Below are positions 35,762 to 46,336 of a stretch of DNA of 64,000 nt, one piece after another. Source of the DNA: Hyphomonas sp. Lineage in GTDB: Bacteria > Pseudomonadota > Alphaproteobacteria > Caulobacterales > Hyphomonadaceae. A model generated the notes under the pieces. It saw nothing but the letters and a program-made list of their open reading frames with translations. It ran no database searches and was not told the origin of the DNA. Both the position numbers and the translations under genes were made by a program. The stretch's first letter is position 1. The number at the start of each line of letters is the position of its first letter. Where the stretch lies: contig CP051229.1 of NCBI GenBank assembly GCA_017792365.1, positions 3,161,725 to 3,225,724 of the forward strand, given 5' to 3'.

Positions 35762-38700
35762 TCAGCGGGAAATTGACCGGATCGCGGCGTCGAGTTCGGG
35801 TTCGGGGATCTCCATCAGGCTGGGACCGTCGGTCCAGGCGAGGAGACAGCGAATCCTGCGATTCGCATACGCCGAAGCCAGCACCGCCCGGTAGACCGCC
35901 ATCTGCACCTTGTAGGTTTGCGCTACGCCGGTGATGTCCGGCGGCGCCGGGCGGTCGGTCTTGAAGTCCACGATCAGGATGTCGCCGCTCTTGTCGGGCG
36001 GAATGACGAGACGGTCGACGCGGCCGTTGACGATGTCGCCGCCAAGCCGGCCGACGATCGGCGCTTCTGCGCGGCTGCCGGGCCCGAAGATGGCGGCGAA
36101 GCGCTGGTCGTTGAGCACGGCGAGGGTGGAGGCGGCGATCTCCTTTCGCGCCTCGGCGTCGAGATCGGGCTGGCGGTCGAGGAACCTGGCGGCCGCGTCG
36201 GCGCGCTGTGCATGCGGCAGGGCGGGCAGGCCTTCGAACAGCGTATGGATGAGGCGACCACGCAGCAGGCGGCGCGCGCGGTCGGGACCGAACGGCGCGA
36301 GCACAGGCGGGTCGCCGCCGCCGAGCGCAGTTGGCGCGACGATGCGTTCCGGGTCGGTTTCCTTCTTCGCGTCGGCGGCGATCCATGCCGGAAGCACGGT
36401 TGCGGAAAGCGTGGAGCCGGCGGCGCCGAGGGCGGGCGGCGGTGCGCCGAAACGCTGGACGCCGTCTGCGTCGGCTTCGTGCGCGCGCCTGTCATCCGCC
36501 AGCCGCGACATGCCGGCGGCGCAGGTCTGGTACCGGAATTCTTGGCGAAGCCGTCTTTCGAATTGCCTGTCTGTGCGCCGCAAATTATGAGGCGGTCCTG
36601 CGCCCTCGTGAGGGCGACATAGAGAAGGCGACGGTGTTCGCGCAGCGCCTTGTCGTTTTCGAGCTGCCGCAGGCGCGCCGTCAGTTTGGTGTCGCACGAC
36701 TTCACGCCCGGCCAGAGCAAGGCGCCACGGTCGGCTGGCGTCAGATCGAAGCCGTCGAGAACCGCATCGCCGACGATGAATAGACCGGTCTTCGGCGTGC
36801 GGGGCGCGGCGGTTGTATCCGGGAGGATGACGATCGGCGCCTGCAATCCCTTGGCGCCGTGGACGGTCATGACGCGCACCTCGCCCTGCGGACCGGAGAG
36901 TTCGCGCTTGACCTCGCCGCCTGCCGTTTCGATGGCGTCGAGGAAAAGCTGCAGGCTTGTTGGACCTGCTGCGTCGAACTGGGCCGCGCGGTCGACGAGG
37001 GCGGTGACCGGTTCGCGCGCCGGACCGCCCATGCGACCGAGGATAAGTTCCCAGCCGGGCGCGGTGAGATCGTCATGGCGTTCCAGGGCAGCGGTGAGGA
37101 ATTCGAACGGCGGCAGATGGGCGTTGTCGAGCAGGCGCTGGAGGAAGGCGCGGATGGGTGCATGCCGGGCGTCCGGGGAGGACTGGAGTTTCGACCAGAC
37201 GGTCTGGGCGCGGTCGCGTCCGGCTGCGAGCGTGAAGAGGTCGTGGTCATCATCGAGCCCGCCGAAGGGGCCCTTGAGGATCTCGGCGAGGATGAGGTCG
37301 TCGGCCGGACAGAGCGTGAAACGGATGAGGTTGAGGAGGTCCTGCACGGGGAGACTGTCGAGCAGGGACAGCCGGTCGGCGCCGGCGACGGGCAGCTCGG
37401 CGCGCTTGAGCTGTTGCAGGATGGCGTCGAACAGACCGCCGGTGCGCCCCTTCACGAGGATCAGGAAATCGCCGGCCGCGCAGGCGCGCTGTTTACCGCC
37501 TTCCCAGACAGCTGCGCCGGTATCGATCTGCTCGCGTATCCATTTGGCGATCTTGGCTGCAAGCTGGGCTTTCGCGTTGGTGTCGGACGCCTGGCCGATG
37601 GGCGTATCCCACGGATCGCCTTCCTCGATCACCGGCCTCGGTTCGACAGGCCAGAGCTCGACGCTGCCGGTTTCGTCGCGACGGTGGGCGGTATGCTGGA
37701 TGGCGTCGGCCTCGGTCGGCGGATTGAGCGCAAAGGGGGCGTCGCCATCGAAGCCGGATATGTCGAAGGCGGCGTCGACATAGTCGAGCACTTCCGGCGC
37801 GGAGCGGAACGACATCTCCATGTTGGGCATCTGATGCGCGACGGCGCCGGCGCTGGCGCGTCCGGAGAAGTCGCGCGCTTCGGCCATGAAGCGTTCGGGG
37901 TCTGCGCCCTGGAAGGAATAGATCGACTGCTTCTGGTCGCCGACGACGAAGAGCGTGCGCAGCTTCTCGCGCTCGGCGCCGGCGCCTGAAAATGTCGTTG
38001 GTGAGAGCGCGCAGGATCGACCACTGGGAGGGTGCGGTGTCCTGCGCTTCATCGAGCAGGACATGGTCGATCCCGCCGTCGAGCTTCCACAACACCCATT
38101 CGGCGGCGGCCTGGCGGGTGAGAAGCGCATCGACGGTTTCGATCAGGTCGTCGAAGTCGAGACCGGCGCGCGCCCGTTTGCGGCGCTCAAAGTCTGAGAT
38201 GAGGAGATCAGCTAGGCGCAGCAGGGCGGCGGAGCGATCGAAGAGATTGCGGGCGTCGATCTGCCGGACGGCGTTCAAAACGCGCGTGACTTCCGATCCC
38301 TCGGGGATGTCCTTGGTCTGGAAGAGATCGACCAGCGATGGACAGAGTTTGACCTCGCCGACCTTGTAGGGGTTCTGCTTGCGCAGCTGGCCGTCCTTGG
38401 TGAGCATGGCGCCGAGGTAGGCGTTCAGGCGATTTTCGGCGCTGTCATCGGACAGGACCTGCTCGAGCACGGGCGTCAGTTTTCCCTCTGGCAGGGCGTC
38501 GACGATGCCTGCGAGTTGGGCGCGCGGGAGATCGGCGCCCATGCAGCGATCAAGGATGTCAGCCGCGTCTTCGTCGCCCGCGCCGGTGAGCGTCTTGAGA
38601 CGCGCGACCGCCTGTTCGACGCCGCCGCTGGTGTGGATGAAGCGCTGGATCGATGTGTAGTCGCCTTGCAGCGCGCCGTGCAGGCCGCCGAGTTGGCCGA

Positions 38701-39280
38701 GGCGGCCGCCATTGTCGGCCACGATATGCGCGGCTTCGAGAAGAACAGGATCGCCGCGAACGACCTGGGCGCCGAGCGTGCGGAGCGCGGCTTCCCACAA
38801 CTCAGCGCTGTCGGCGTCATCGAGTTCGCGGAAACCGGGCGGGATGCCGGCTTCGAGTGGGAAGCGGCGGAGGAGCCGGCCGCAGAATGCGTGGATGGTT
38901 TCGATCCTGAGGCCGCCGGGCGTCTCGAGCGCCTGCGCAAACAGCTCGCGCGCCTTGTTGATGTCTTCGGGCGGTTTGTCCTGAAGCTTCGTCAGCTCGT
39001 TGACGAGCGCCGCTTCGTCCATGACGCACCACGCGCCGAGGCGCTGGAACAGGCGCGCCTGCATCTCGGAGGCGGCGGCCTTGGTGTAGGTGACGCACAG
39101 GATGGCGTCTGGCTTTGCGCCATCGAGGAGAAGCCGGGCGACGCGGTCAATCAGGACTTTCGTCTTGCCCGATCCGGCGTTGGCTGCGACCCAGACAGAA
39201 TGATCCGGCAGGGCGGCGTCGGCCTGGCCCTTCGCGGCGGCCTCGTATTCCGGCCATGGCGTGTCGGAGGGCGGCGTCAT
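35762..39280 (-). CDS. addA: AddA, double-strand break repair helicase-nuclease (two frame breaks)
   Basis: UvrD-type helicase plus RecB-like nuclease of about 1170 residues. Order: Q-motif and Walker A VWVAANAGSGKTKVLIDR, LRIETIHAFCGRLLR, Walker B HVLLDEAQDTAP, then after a break near 37990 (AAAA run) FVVGDQKQSIYSFQGAD, MTVHGAKGLQAPIVILPD and RLLYVALTRAQDRL, then after a break near 36537 the nuclease DILIVDFKTDRP and QMAVYRAVL. One missing base explains each break. It processes DNA ends with AddB for RecA loading. Start overlaps the addB stop by 4 bases. Confidence 0.9.
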
Positions 39281-42200
39281 TCCTCGCCTCCGTCTTCAAT
39301 CGTCCATTCCTTGCGACGCGCGAGGCGATCATAGTCGCCGTAATCCCACGCGAACTCGGCGCGCGGCTTGGAGCGGTAGGGCGTGTCCTGCTTTGCGTAG
39401 CCTGCGATCAGGCGCTTCAGGCCCTTGAGCGACTCGTCGACGACCTCGGACGTCCTGGCGTCTTCGAAGATCAGGGGCTGGCCGTTGTCGTCGTTGAGGA
39501 CGGCTTTCGATGTCGAGAACTGGAAATAGATGATCTGCGAGACCGGTGCGGCCTTGATGGCGCCGAACCCGGACTCCTGAGCGATCGCGCCTTCAAGCGA
39601 GAGCTGGGGTTCGAGACCTGTCTGGACCTGTGCGGCGGTTTTCGGCCGGCCGGTCTTAAAGTCGATGATGGCGAGCGTGCCGTCGGTGAGTTGTTCCACC
39701 GGTCGGCGGTGGCGCGCAGCGTCGTCGCCAGCGGAAGCGAAGGTGAGCTTTGCGGTTTCCTCAAGCACGGAATCGATCCGCGACGGCGCGCGCGTAGCGG
39801 ACCAGTCGAGGTAGAAGTCTGCGGCGCGCAGCCAGAGCGTGCGTTCGAGCGCGATCAGCTCTTCGGTGGCGCCTGCTGCAACCAGCTCCTCGACAATGAG
39901 GTCCTCGAGCGAGCCGCCATTGCGCTCGTAGTTCTCGATTGCTGCGTGAACGGCCGTGCCGCGTTCGCGTGCATCGACGGGTTCGCCGACGCGACGCAGC
40001 GCGTCAAGACCAAGCACGCGGCGGGCGTAGTCGGCGTAGGGATCACGGATGAGCTGGACGACGCGGCTTGGCGAGAAGCTGTCGAGCTTGCGCGCCTCGA
40101 CCGGCGGACGCGGTTCGGGCGGTTTCGCTGGTTCGACCTTCTGTGCGATGCGCAGACGGCGGGCCCAGTGGACAGGATCGTGGTCAGGCGCGGAAGCAAG
40201 AGCCTCGTTTGCGGCGGCCTGGGATCCCAGCCCGCCCGCAGCCAGCGTGCGGAGGCGCCAGATCCAGCGGCTGTCGACTGCCGGTTTGTCTTCGACGCGC
40301 TTGGCGCGCAGCAGGATGACGTCCGGCGCATTGGCGAGCTGCGCGAAGTCGTGCGCCGAGAGGCCGATGCGTTCATCGGCGTCGGCGAAGCCGAGCTTGC
40401 GGCGCAGGATGCGGTTGAGGAAGGCGTCGGCGCCGGGAAGGGCGGGCCAAGACCCTTCGTTGAGCCCGGCGATGATGACGCGGTCGCGGCGCTGCAGGCG
40501 GGCTTCGAGCGGCCCCCAGATGGCGATGCGCGGATGCTCGGCGGCGTCGGGCGCAGCCGACATGCCCTGCATCACGGCCTCGGCGAATTGTGGCCAGAAG
40601 TCCGCATCGACGCCGCCCATCTCGTGGCAGACCGCGGCGAGCTGTTCGAGGAAGGTGGCGGTCTGCGCGCCGTCGCGACCGGCCCAGACGTGCTGGCCCT
40701 CGGGCGATTGCGGATTGGCCGCGAGCGACATGGCGAGATGCGAGCAGGCCTCGGCGGCGACAGCGCCTTCGATGCGCCGGCCGGAGAAGACCTGTGCGGC
40801 GGTCGCATGGTGGATGGCGATCTCCTCCACGATGGCCGCTCCGGATCGCAGCAGCGCCGCGTGATCCTGCGGCCAGCCTTTCGGAAGTTCGTCGTGGAGG
40901 TGGAGGATGTGGTGCGCGAGACCTTCGAGATCGCGCCACTTGCGCGGGCCACGCAGGGCCCCGACTTCGGTCGCTGCGATGATGGCGTCCAGCTGCTGGC
41001 GCGAGCGGCCAAGCGACGTGAGCGGATGCTTGAGCAGGCTGAGCAGTAGGACGGGATCGGACGGGTCCTGTGCCCACCGCAGAAGGAGGAGCATATAGCC
41101 GCCCGGCAGCGTGCGGTTGAGCGGCGCGCCGGCCGACGGAGAAATGTCGAGCCCCCAGCGTTCGAGGATCGCGCCGACGCGGCGTCCGAGCGTGCTGTCC
41201 GGCGCGGCAAGGGCTGCGGTGCGGTCGGGCGTCTCCAGCGTTTCGCGCAGCAGGAGGGCGGCGACCAGCGCCTCCTCCGCCTCGTCCTCGGCCTCGACGA
41301 TGCGAAGGCCGGACAGGCCATTGTTGACGAGGGTATTGGGATTGCCCGGCTCGGCGAGGTCCTTGAGGCGCTGGGTCCAGCCGGAGGTGGTTTTCGGCCG
41401 GAGCTAGGCTCTCGTTGATCAGCCGGCGGCGGGCCGATTGCTGCGCTGTTTCCTCGACGCCCGGCCAGACGGGGATTGAGCGCGGGTCAAGACCGAGCGT
41501 GCGCAGTGTGCGTTCGAAGGCGAATTGAGGGTGGCTTGGCGCGCGCGCGACAGCCCTCCATCCGGCGCTGTCGAGATCGGGATCGAGACCGGGCAGCACG
41601 ATGACGCCCATCGGCAACGAGGCGACCGCCTTCATGAGGCGCCGGGACGCGGCCGTCGCGCCGGTGGAGCCTGCGATGATGACGGGGTGATCTGGCGGGT
41701 TGGCTTCCCACTTTTCCGCGAGCGCTGTCGCGGCGGCGCGACGGCGCGCCAGCGGGTCCATCGCACCCTGTTCGGAAAGCCAGTTGGGCCATGCCTCTGC
41801 GACGATTCTCAGGAAGTCGGCGGAGATCTTCCAGTGCTCTGCGAGATGGGCCTCGATCTCGACATTCGAGAGTTCGGACCAGTCGATCTGTTCGGACACG
41901 GCGGACTGGTCGAGAAGGCCCGCGAGCTCGTCGGCGGCTGCGAGGGCGGAACCGGGTGGGAGTTCGGGTTGTTCCTGCGCCCTGCGCCACGCCTGGATGA
42001 GTTTGGCGAGCGCGCCGCGGCGGCGCGGCGTGGAGACAGCGGGCGGAAGCCCCAGCGCCTCCGCGCCGATGCTGGCGGCGCTGTCCTCCTCGTCAACATC
42101 ACCAAGGGTGCGGATCGAGGGGATGATTAGGCCGTTCCCCAGTTCCCGGTAGAACGAAAGCGACAGTTCGCGCGCGGAGCGGCGGTTGGGGACAAAGATG

Positions 42201-42346
42201 ATCGCATCGGCCAGCGCTGCAGGGTCGGTGCGGGCGCCGCAGGCGTTGATCAGGCCGCGTGCGAGTTCATCTAGAAAGCTCGCCGAGGGGGGCAGCGAAT
42301 AGACCGTCGGACCGGATGCATCGAACAAGCCCCCCGCCTGGGTCAC
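39277..42346 (-). CDS. addB: AddB, double-strand break repair subunit (one frame break)
   Basis: About 1020 residues of the alphaproteobacterial AddB type. N-terminal part: ADAIIFVPNRRSARELSLSF, PSIRTLGDVDEE, PVIIAGSTGATAASRRLMKA. After a break near 41396 the second part continues with a helicase-like core, VIIAGLNEGSWPALPGADAF, then the nuclease-like GTLAIIDFKTGRP. The break needs one extra or two missing bases. It scaffolds AddA in end resection. Overlaps of 4 bases with murU and addA indicate one transcript. Confidence 0.88.
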
Positions 42347-43065
42347 TGCGATGACTCCAGTTCGCGAAGCCTAGCGTTGGCTTCATCGCGTCCCTCGGGA
42401 TCGCCGACATGTAGCCAGTACGGCGACATGACGGTGCCGAAGAGACGCTGGCGTTCCGCGAATTCGTTCCAGTAGCGATTGGCCGAGAACGGCTCGACCC
42501 GGTAATCGCGCAGCCTGTTGGCCTGCGTGATATGGGTGCCGGCGAAGACATAGGGGGCGCTGGGCGCTTCCCCGCGTCGGCGGAGCCGGCCGTCATCGTC
42601 AAGGAAGAAGTCGCCGGCGCCGCGAAAGCCGGCAGTGTTTTCCATACGGGCCAGAAGCAACAGGGCGTCCATCTTATCGGGCTTCCACGCTGCGGCCATG
42701 TCGCTGAAGGTCGTATCGCCGGGCGTCGCCCAGGTGACGTCCGTGTTGATGACGAAGAACGGATCCTCGCCGAGCAGCATCAGCGCGTTAATGACGCCGC
42801 CGCCGGTTTCGAGCAATTGCTCGCGCTCGTCCGAGATCAGAATCTGGATGTCCGTGCGTGACTTCAGATGTTCGGTGATCTGCTCGGGCAGGTAGTGAAC
42901 ATTGACGATCGCCCGTTCAACGCCCTGCGCCGCGATCTTGTCCAGCACGCGGTCGAGCAGGGTGCGGCCGCCGACCTCGATGAGCGGTTTCGGGCAATTG
43001 TCGGTAAGCGGGCGCATCCGTTTGCCGAGACCGGCCGATAACAGCATGGCGGTGCGGACATTCAT
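42343..43065 (-). CDS. murU: MurU-type nucleotidyltransferase (MurNAc-1-P uridylyltransferase)
   Basis: A 240-residue sugar-phosphate nucleotidyltransferase: AMLLSAGLGKRMRPLTDNCP, then PKPLIEVGGRTLLDRVL, EQLLETGGGVINALMLLGED and FFVINTDVTW. With AmgK it converts recycled MurNAc to UDP-MurNAc, by-passing the MurA step that fosfomycin blocks. The ATG overlaps the amgK stop (TGATG) and the stop overlaps the addB start (ATGA). Pairing with amgK is the main reason for preferring MurU over a generic mannose-1-phosphate guanylyltransferase. Confidence 0.88.
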   Translation of the reverse strand: MNVRTAMLLSAGLGKRMRPLTDNCPKPLIEVGGRTLLDRVLDKIAAQGVERAIVNVHYLPEQITEHLKSRTDIQILISDEREQLLETGGGVINALMLLGEDPFFVINTDVTWATPGDTTFSDMAAAWKPDKMDALLLLARMENTAGFRGAGDFFLDDDGRLRRRGEAPSAPYVFAGTHITQANRLRDYRVEPFSANRYWNEFAERQRLFGTVMSPYWLHVGDPEGRDEANARLRELESSQ

Positions 43066-44159
43066 CAGGCGCTCCTCAGCATCTGGGGCGCGACCGCCTC
43101 CATGAAGTCGCGCGCTTCGGCGAGGGAGGGGTGCTGCAGCGATTGCGCGAGCAGCCTTTGCGTGCGCGGCTGGAACTCGTCGTAGCGGGGTTTTCTGTCG
43201 CGCACGACGAGCCGCGAGAAGATCCCGACAATGCGCATCAGGTTCATGGCGCCGAGGATGGAGAGGCGTTCGTCGAACGAGGCCCTGTCGCCGCCTGTGC
43301 CATCGAGGTAGGCGGCGATGGCGGCTTCGCGCGCTTCCGGAGAGACGTCGCGGCGGGCGTCCTGCAGCAGCATCGACATGTCCCATTCGCCCCAGCCGAG
43401 GACGGCGTCCTGAAAGTCGAGCAGGCCGACGCGGGCGAGGCCGTCGCGCTTGGGAAGCCAGAGGAGGTTTTCTGCGTGTACGTCGCGCAGGATCAGCGCG
43501 CGCGGCAGGTCTTCGGCGCGGGCGATCATGTTCTCGCGGACGCGTTCCCAGCGCAGCCGCTGGGCGTCCGACATGCGGAAGTCGAGATAGCGTTGCGGCG
43601 CCCACTCGGCGAAGAGGTCGACGTTTGCAGTGAGCGCGAGATAATCGAAGCTGAGGACCGGCCATTCGCCGCCGTCATAGGGGAGGCGCGACGGCACGGG
43701 TTCGCGGTGAACGCGCGCGAGGACGGCGGCGGCGGCCGCGTAGAGTTCGGTTTCGCTGGCGCCGCGCGAGATGGCCTTGGTGTAGAGATCATCGCCAAGG
43801 TCTTCGAGCAGCGCGAACCCCTTGGACAGATCCTGCGCCTGAACGCGCGGTGCAGACAGGCCAAGCGCGTTGAGCCAGGCGGCGATGGCGGTGAAGGCTT
43901 CCACCCGAGAGGCGGCCAGACGTGAGATGGCGTTCCAGCCGAGCGCAAGGCGCTGGTCATCGTCGGCGTCGACCGGGCATGGCGCGCCCTCGACGATGGG
44001 AGCGTCCATCAGCATCACGCTATCGACGCCGCGACGGATGCGTTCATAGCGGCGGGTCGACGCATCGGCGTTCAGCGGCTGGCGCTGCGCGTCGCCCCAG
44101 CCAGAGGCTGCGATGAATGCATCGATCTCTGCGTCGCGAAGGTTGCCGCCCGTGGGCAT
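43065..44159 (-). CDS. amgK: AmgK-type anomeric MurNAc/GlcNAc kinase
   Basis: A 364-residue aminoglycoside-phosphotransferase-fold kinase. The catalytic loop is LILRDVHAENLLWLP, the metal site VGLLDFQDAVLGWGEWDM and the N-lobe GFALLEDLGDDLYTKAI. AmgK phosphorylates MurNAc at the anomeric position for the cell-wall recycling shunt. Position between tsaE (1-base gap) and murU (overlapping) matches the known alphaproteobacterial order. An antibiotic-modifying role is unlikely in this context. Confidence 0.88.
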   Translation of the reverse strand: MPTGGNLRDAEIDAFIAASGWGDAQRQPLNADASTRRYERIRRGVDSVMLMDAPIVEGAPCPVDADDDQRLALGWNAISRLAASRVEAFTAIAAWLNALGLSAPRVQAQDLSKGFALLEDLGDDLYTKAISRGASETELYAAAAAVLARVHREPVPSRLPYDGGEWPVLSFDYLALTANVDLFAEWAPQRYLDFRMSDAQRLRWERVRENMIARAEDLPRALILRDVHAENLLWLPKRDGLARVGLLDFQDAVLGWGEWDMSMLLQDARRDVSPEAREAAIAAYLDGTGGDRASFDERLSILGAMNLMRIVGIFSRLVVRDRKPRYDEFQPRTQRLLAQSLQHPSLAEARDFMEAVAPQMLRSA

Positions 44160-44160
44160 G

Positions 44161-44604
44161 TCAGCGCTGGCTCCAGTCGTCGTGGTCTTCGAGGGTGGCG
44201 ATTCGCCCCCCGTCGCCAGAGGTTAGCCGAACTTCCAGCCGGCGCGCAGGTAGATGTCCGCCAAGCTTGTCAGGCCATTCGATGACGGCGAGGCCATCCA
44301 CAGTTTCCTCCAGGCCCAGTTCCCGGGCTTCTTCGGGGTCTTCGAGCCGGTAGGCGTCGATGTGCCAGATATCGAAACTGTCGGAATTGTAAGTCTGGAT
44401 CAGCGTGTAAGTGGGGCTGGGAACTTCGGTGTCGGCGGTGGTGAGCGACTGGATCAGCGCGCGCGCGAGCGTGGTTTTTCCAGCGCCCAGATCGCCCTGC
44501 AACGCGATCACGTCGCCCGCGCGGCAAAGCGGCGCGATTGCGCGGCCCAGCGCCATCGTGGCGGCTTCGTCGGCAAGCGCAACGGGAATGGAATACGCGA
44601 TCAT
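44161..44604 (-). CDS. tsaE: TsaE, tRNA threonylcarbamoyladenosine ATPase
   Basis: A 147-residue P-loop protein: Walker A LQGDLGAGKTTLARALI, then VPSPTYTLIQTY, WHIDAYRLEDPEEARELGLEE and VIEWPDKL, all TsaE hallmarks. It drives turnover of the TsaBCDE complex that makes t6A37 in tRNA. It is the first gene of the minus-strand run down to trxA. The upstream region is shared with the divergent ferredoxin reductase. Confidence 0.95.
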   Translation of the reverse strand: MIAYSIPVALADEAATMALGRAIAPLCRAGDVIALQGDLGAGKTTLARALIQSLTTADTEVPSPTYTLIQTYNSDSFDIWHIDAYRLEDPEEARELGLEETVDGLAVIEWPDKLGGHLPARRLEVRLTSGDGGRIATLEDHDDWSQR

Positions 44605-44744
44605 CTTGTGACGTTGTGTACTTCGGAATGGGGCGCGGACAAGGCGATCTGGCGCGCTGCAACGAACTGGCCGCGCGGGCCGAATATGCTAACAGGGACA
44701 GCATATACGGGTCTCAAAGGAACCGAGCGGAGGCAGTGGGACGA

Positions 44745-45992
44745 TTGACGGGCAAGTCGCAGAAAGTGGTGGTGCTGGGCGCGGGCCAGGCCGGACTGCA
44801 GACCGTGGTTTCGCTGCGGCAGCTTGGCCATGAGGGCGAGATCGTGCTGGTGGGCGATGAGCCCGAAGCGCCCTACCAGCGCCCGCCGCTGTCGAAGGGC
44901 TATCTGAAGGGGGAGCTGGAGCGCGAGCGGCTCTATCTGAAGGGCGAGGATTATTACGCCGAGCATGAGGTGTCGCTGAGATTGGGCGTCAGCGCCGAAG
45001 CGATCGACACCGCAGCGCGAACGGTGCGGCTGAGCGATGGAGCGACGCTGGACTGGGATGCGCTGGTCATCGCGACCGGGGCGCGGGCGCGGCGGCTGGA
45101 TGTGCACGGCGCCGACCTGGATGGCGTGCTTGAGCTGCGGACGATGGCGGATATCGACCGGCTGAAGCCGCATGCGCGGGCGGGCGTGAATGTGCTGGTC
45201 GTGGGCGCCGGCTATATCGGACTGGAGGCTGCGGCCGCGCTGACCCAGATGGGCGCCAAGGTGAAGGTGCTGGAGGCGGCGCCGCAGGTGCTGGGGCGGG
45301 TTGCGGGTCCGGAGATCGGCCAGTTCTTTCTGGAGACCCACCGCGCGGCGGGCGTCGAGATCATGCTGAATGCGCGGCTAAGCGAGTTTGTCGGCGAGGG
45401 CGGCAAACTGACGGGCGCGCGCCTGGCCGAAGGCGACATTGTGGACTGCGACATCGCGCTGGTCGGTGTCGGCGTAGTTCCAAATATGGAGATCGCAGAG
45501 CGGGCCGGGATACGTTGCGGCAATGGGGTCTGTGTCGACGAGCAGGCGAAAACGAGCGCCGAGAGTGTCTACGCCATCGGCGACGTGGCCCTGCGCCCTT
45601 TGACGCACTATCGCCGAGAAGGGCGGCTGGAGTCGGTGCACAACGCGATCGAGGGCGGCAAGATCGCGGCGGCAGCGATCATGGGCGCGCCGCCGCCGCC
45701 CATCGACGTGCCCTGGTTCTGGTCGGATCAGTACGCCCTGAAGCTGCAGACGGCCGGATTGTGGACCGGGGCCGATGAGAGCGTGTTGCGGGGTGAGCCC
45801 CAATCGGGCCGGTTTGCGGTGTTTTACCTCAAGGAAGGCGCAGTGATAGCGGTTGACGCGGTCAATTCGCCGCCCGATTTCATTGTCGGAAAGAAGCTGG
45901 TCGCCGCTGGGGCAAGAGTTGCGCCCGGCGAATTGGGCGATACATCCATATCCATGAAGGAGATCAGCGCGAAGGCGCTGTCGCCATCCTGA
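44745..45992 (+). CDS. FAD-dependent ferredoxin reductase
   Basis: About 415 residues, putidaredoxin/rhodocoxin reductase type. The FAD-binding dinucleotide fold is VVVLGAGQAGLQTVVSLRQL, with PYQRPPLSKGYLKGE; the NAD(P)H fold is VLVVGAGYIGLEAAAALTQM; the FAD ribityl site is VYAIGDVALRP and the C-terminus has VPWFWSDQYALKLQTAG. It passes electrons from NAD(P)H to a [2Fe-2S] ferredoxin, almost certainly the next gene 26 bases downstream. The TTG at 44745 is the favoured start, with GGAGG 11 bases upstream; a GTG at 44736 is possible. Confidence 0.9.
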   Translation: MTGKSQKVVVLGAGQAGLQTVVSLRQLGHEGEIVLVGDEPEAPYQRPPLSKGYLKGELERERLYLKGEDYYAEHEVSLRLGVSAEAIDTAARTVRLSDGATLDWDALVIATGARARRLDVHGADLDGVLELRTMADIDRLKPHARAGVNVLVVGAGYIGLEAAAALTQMGAKVKVLEAAPQVLGRVAGPEIGQFFLETHRAAGVEIMLNARLSEFVGEGGKLTGARLAEGDIVDCDIALVGVGVVPNMEIAERAGIRCGNGVCVDEQAKTSAESVYAIGDVALRPLTHYRREGRLESVHNAIEGGKIAAAAIMGAPPPPIDVPWFWSDQYALKLQTAGLWTGADESVLRGEPQSGRFAVFYLKEGAVIAVDAVNSPPDFIVGKKLVAAGARVAPGELGDTSISMKEISAKALSPS

Positions 45993-46018
45993 AGCGTTTT
46001 TGAGGAGCCGGTCCAAGT

Positions 46019-46336
46019 ATGCCGAAGATTACCTATGTCGACGCCAACGGCGAGCAACGTACCGTTGAAGCCAAGACCGGCATGTCCGTGATGGAAGCAG
46101 CGATCAAGAACGACGTGCCGGGCATTGACGCGGACTGCGGCGGCGCCTGTGCGTGCGCCACCTGCCACGTCTATGTCGACGAGGAATGGCTGCCCAAGCT
46201 GGACGAGCAGCAGGCGATGGAGCAGTCGATGCTGGACTTCGCCGAGAACGTGCAATCGAACTCGCGCCTGTCCTGCCAGATCAAGATCACCGAAGAGCTT
46301 GACGGCATGGTGACGACGCCCGAGAGCCAGCACTAG
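46019..46336 (+). CDS. [2Fe-2S] ferredoxin, adrenodoxin/putidaredoxin type
   Basis: A 105-residue ferredoxin. Cluster cysteines are visible in [16 protein letters not shown] (spacing C-x5-C-x2-C) and the fourth in [27 protein letters not shown] is typical of the vertebrate-type class. It is the electron acceptor of the reductase just upstream and donor to an unlinked enzyme such as a P450, or acts in Fe-S cluster assembly. The stop overlaps the convergent PepSY gene by 4 bases. Confidence 0.95.
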   Translation: MPKITYVDANGEQRTVEAKTGMSVMEAAIKNDVPGIDADCGGACACATCHVYVDEEWLPKLDEQQAMEQSMLDFAENVQSNSRLSCQIKITEELDGMVTTPESQH

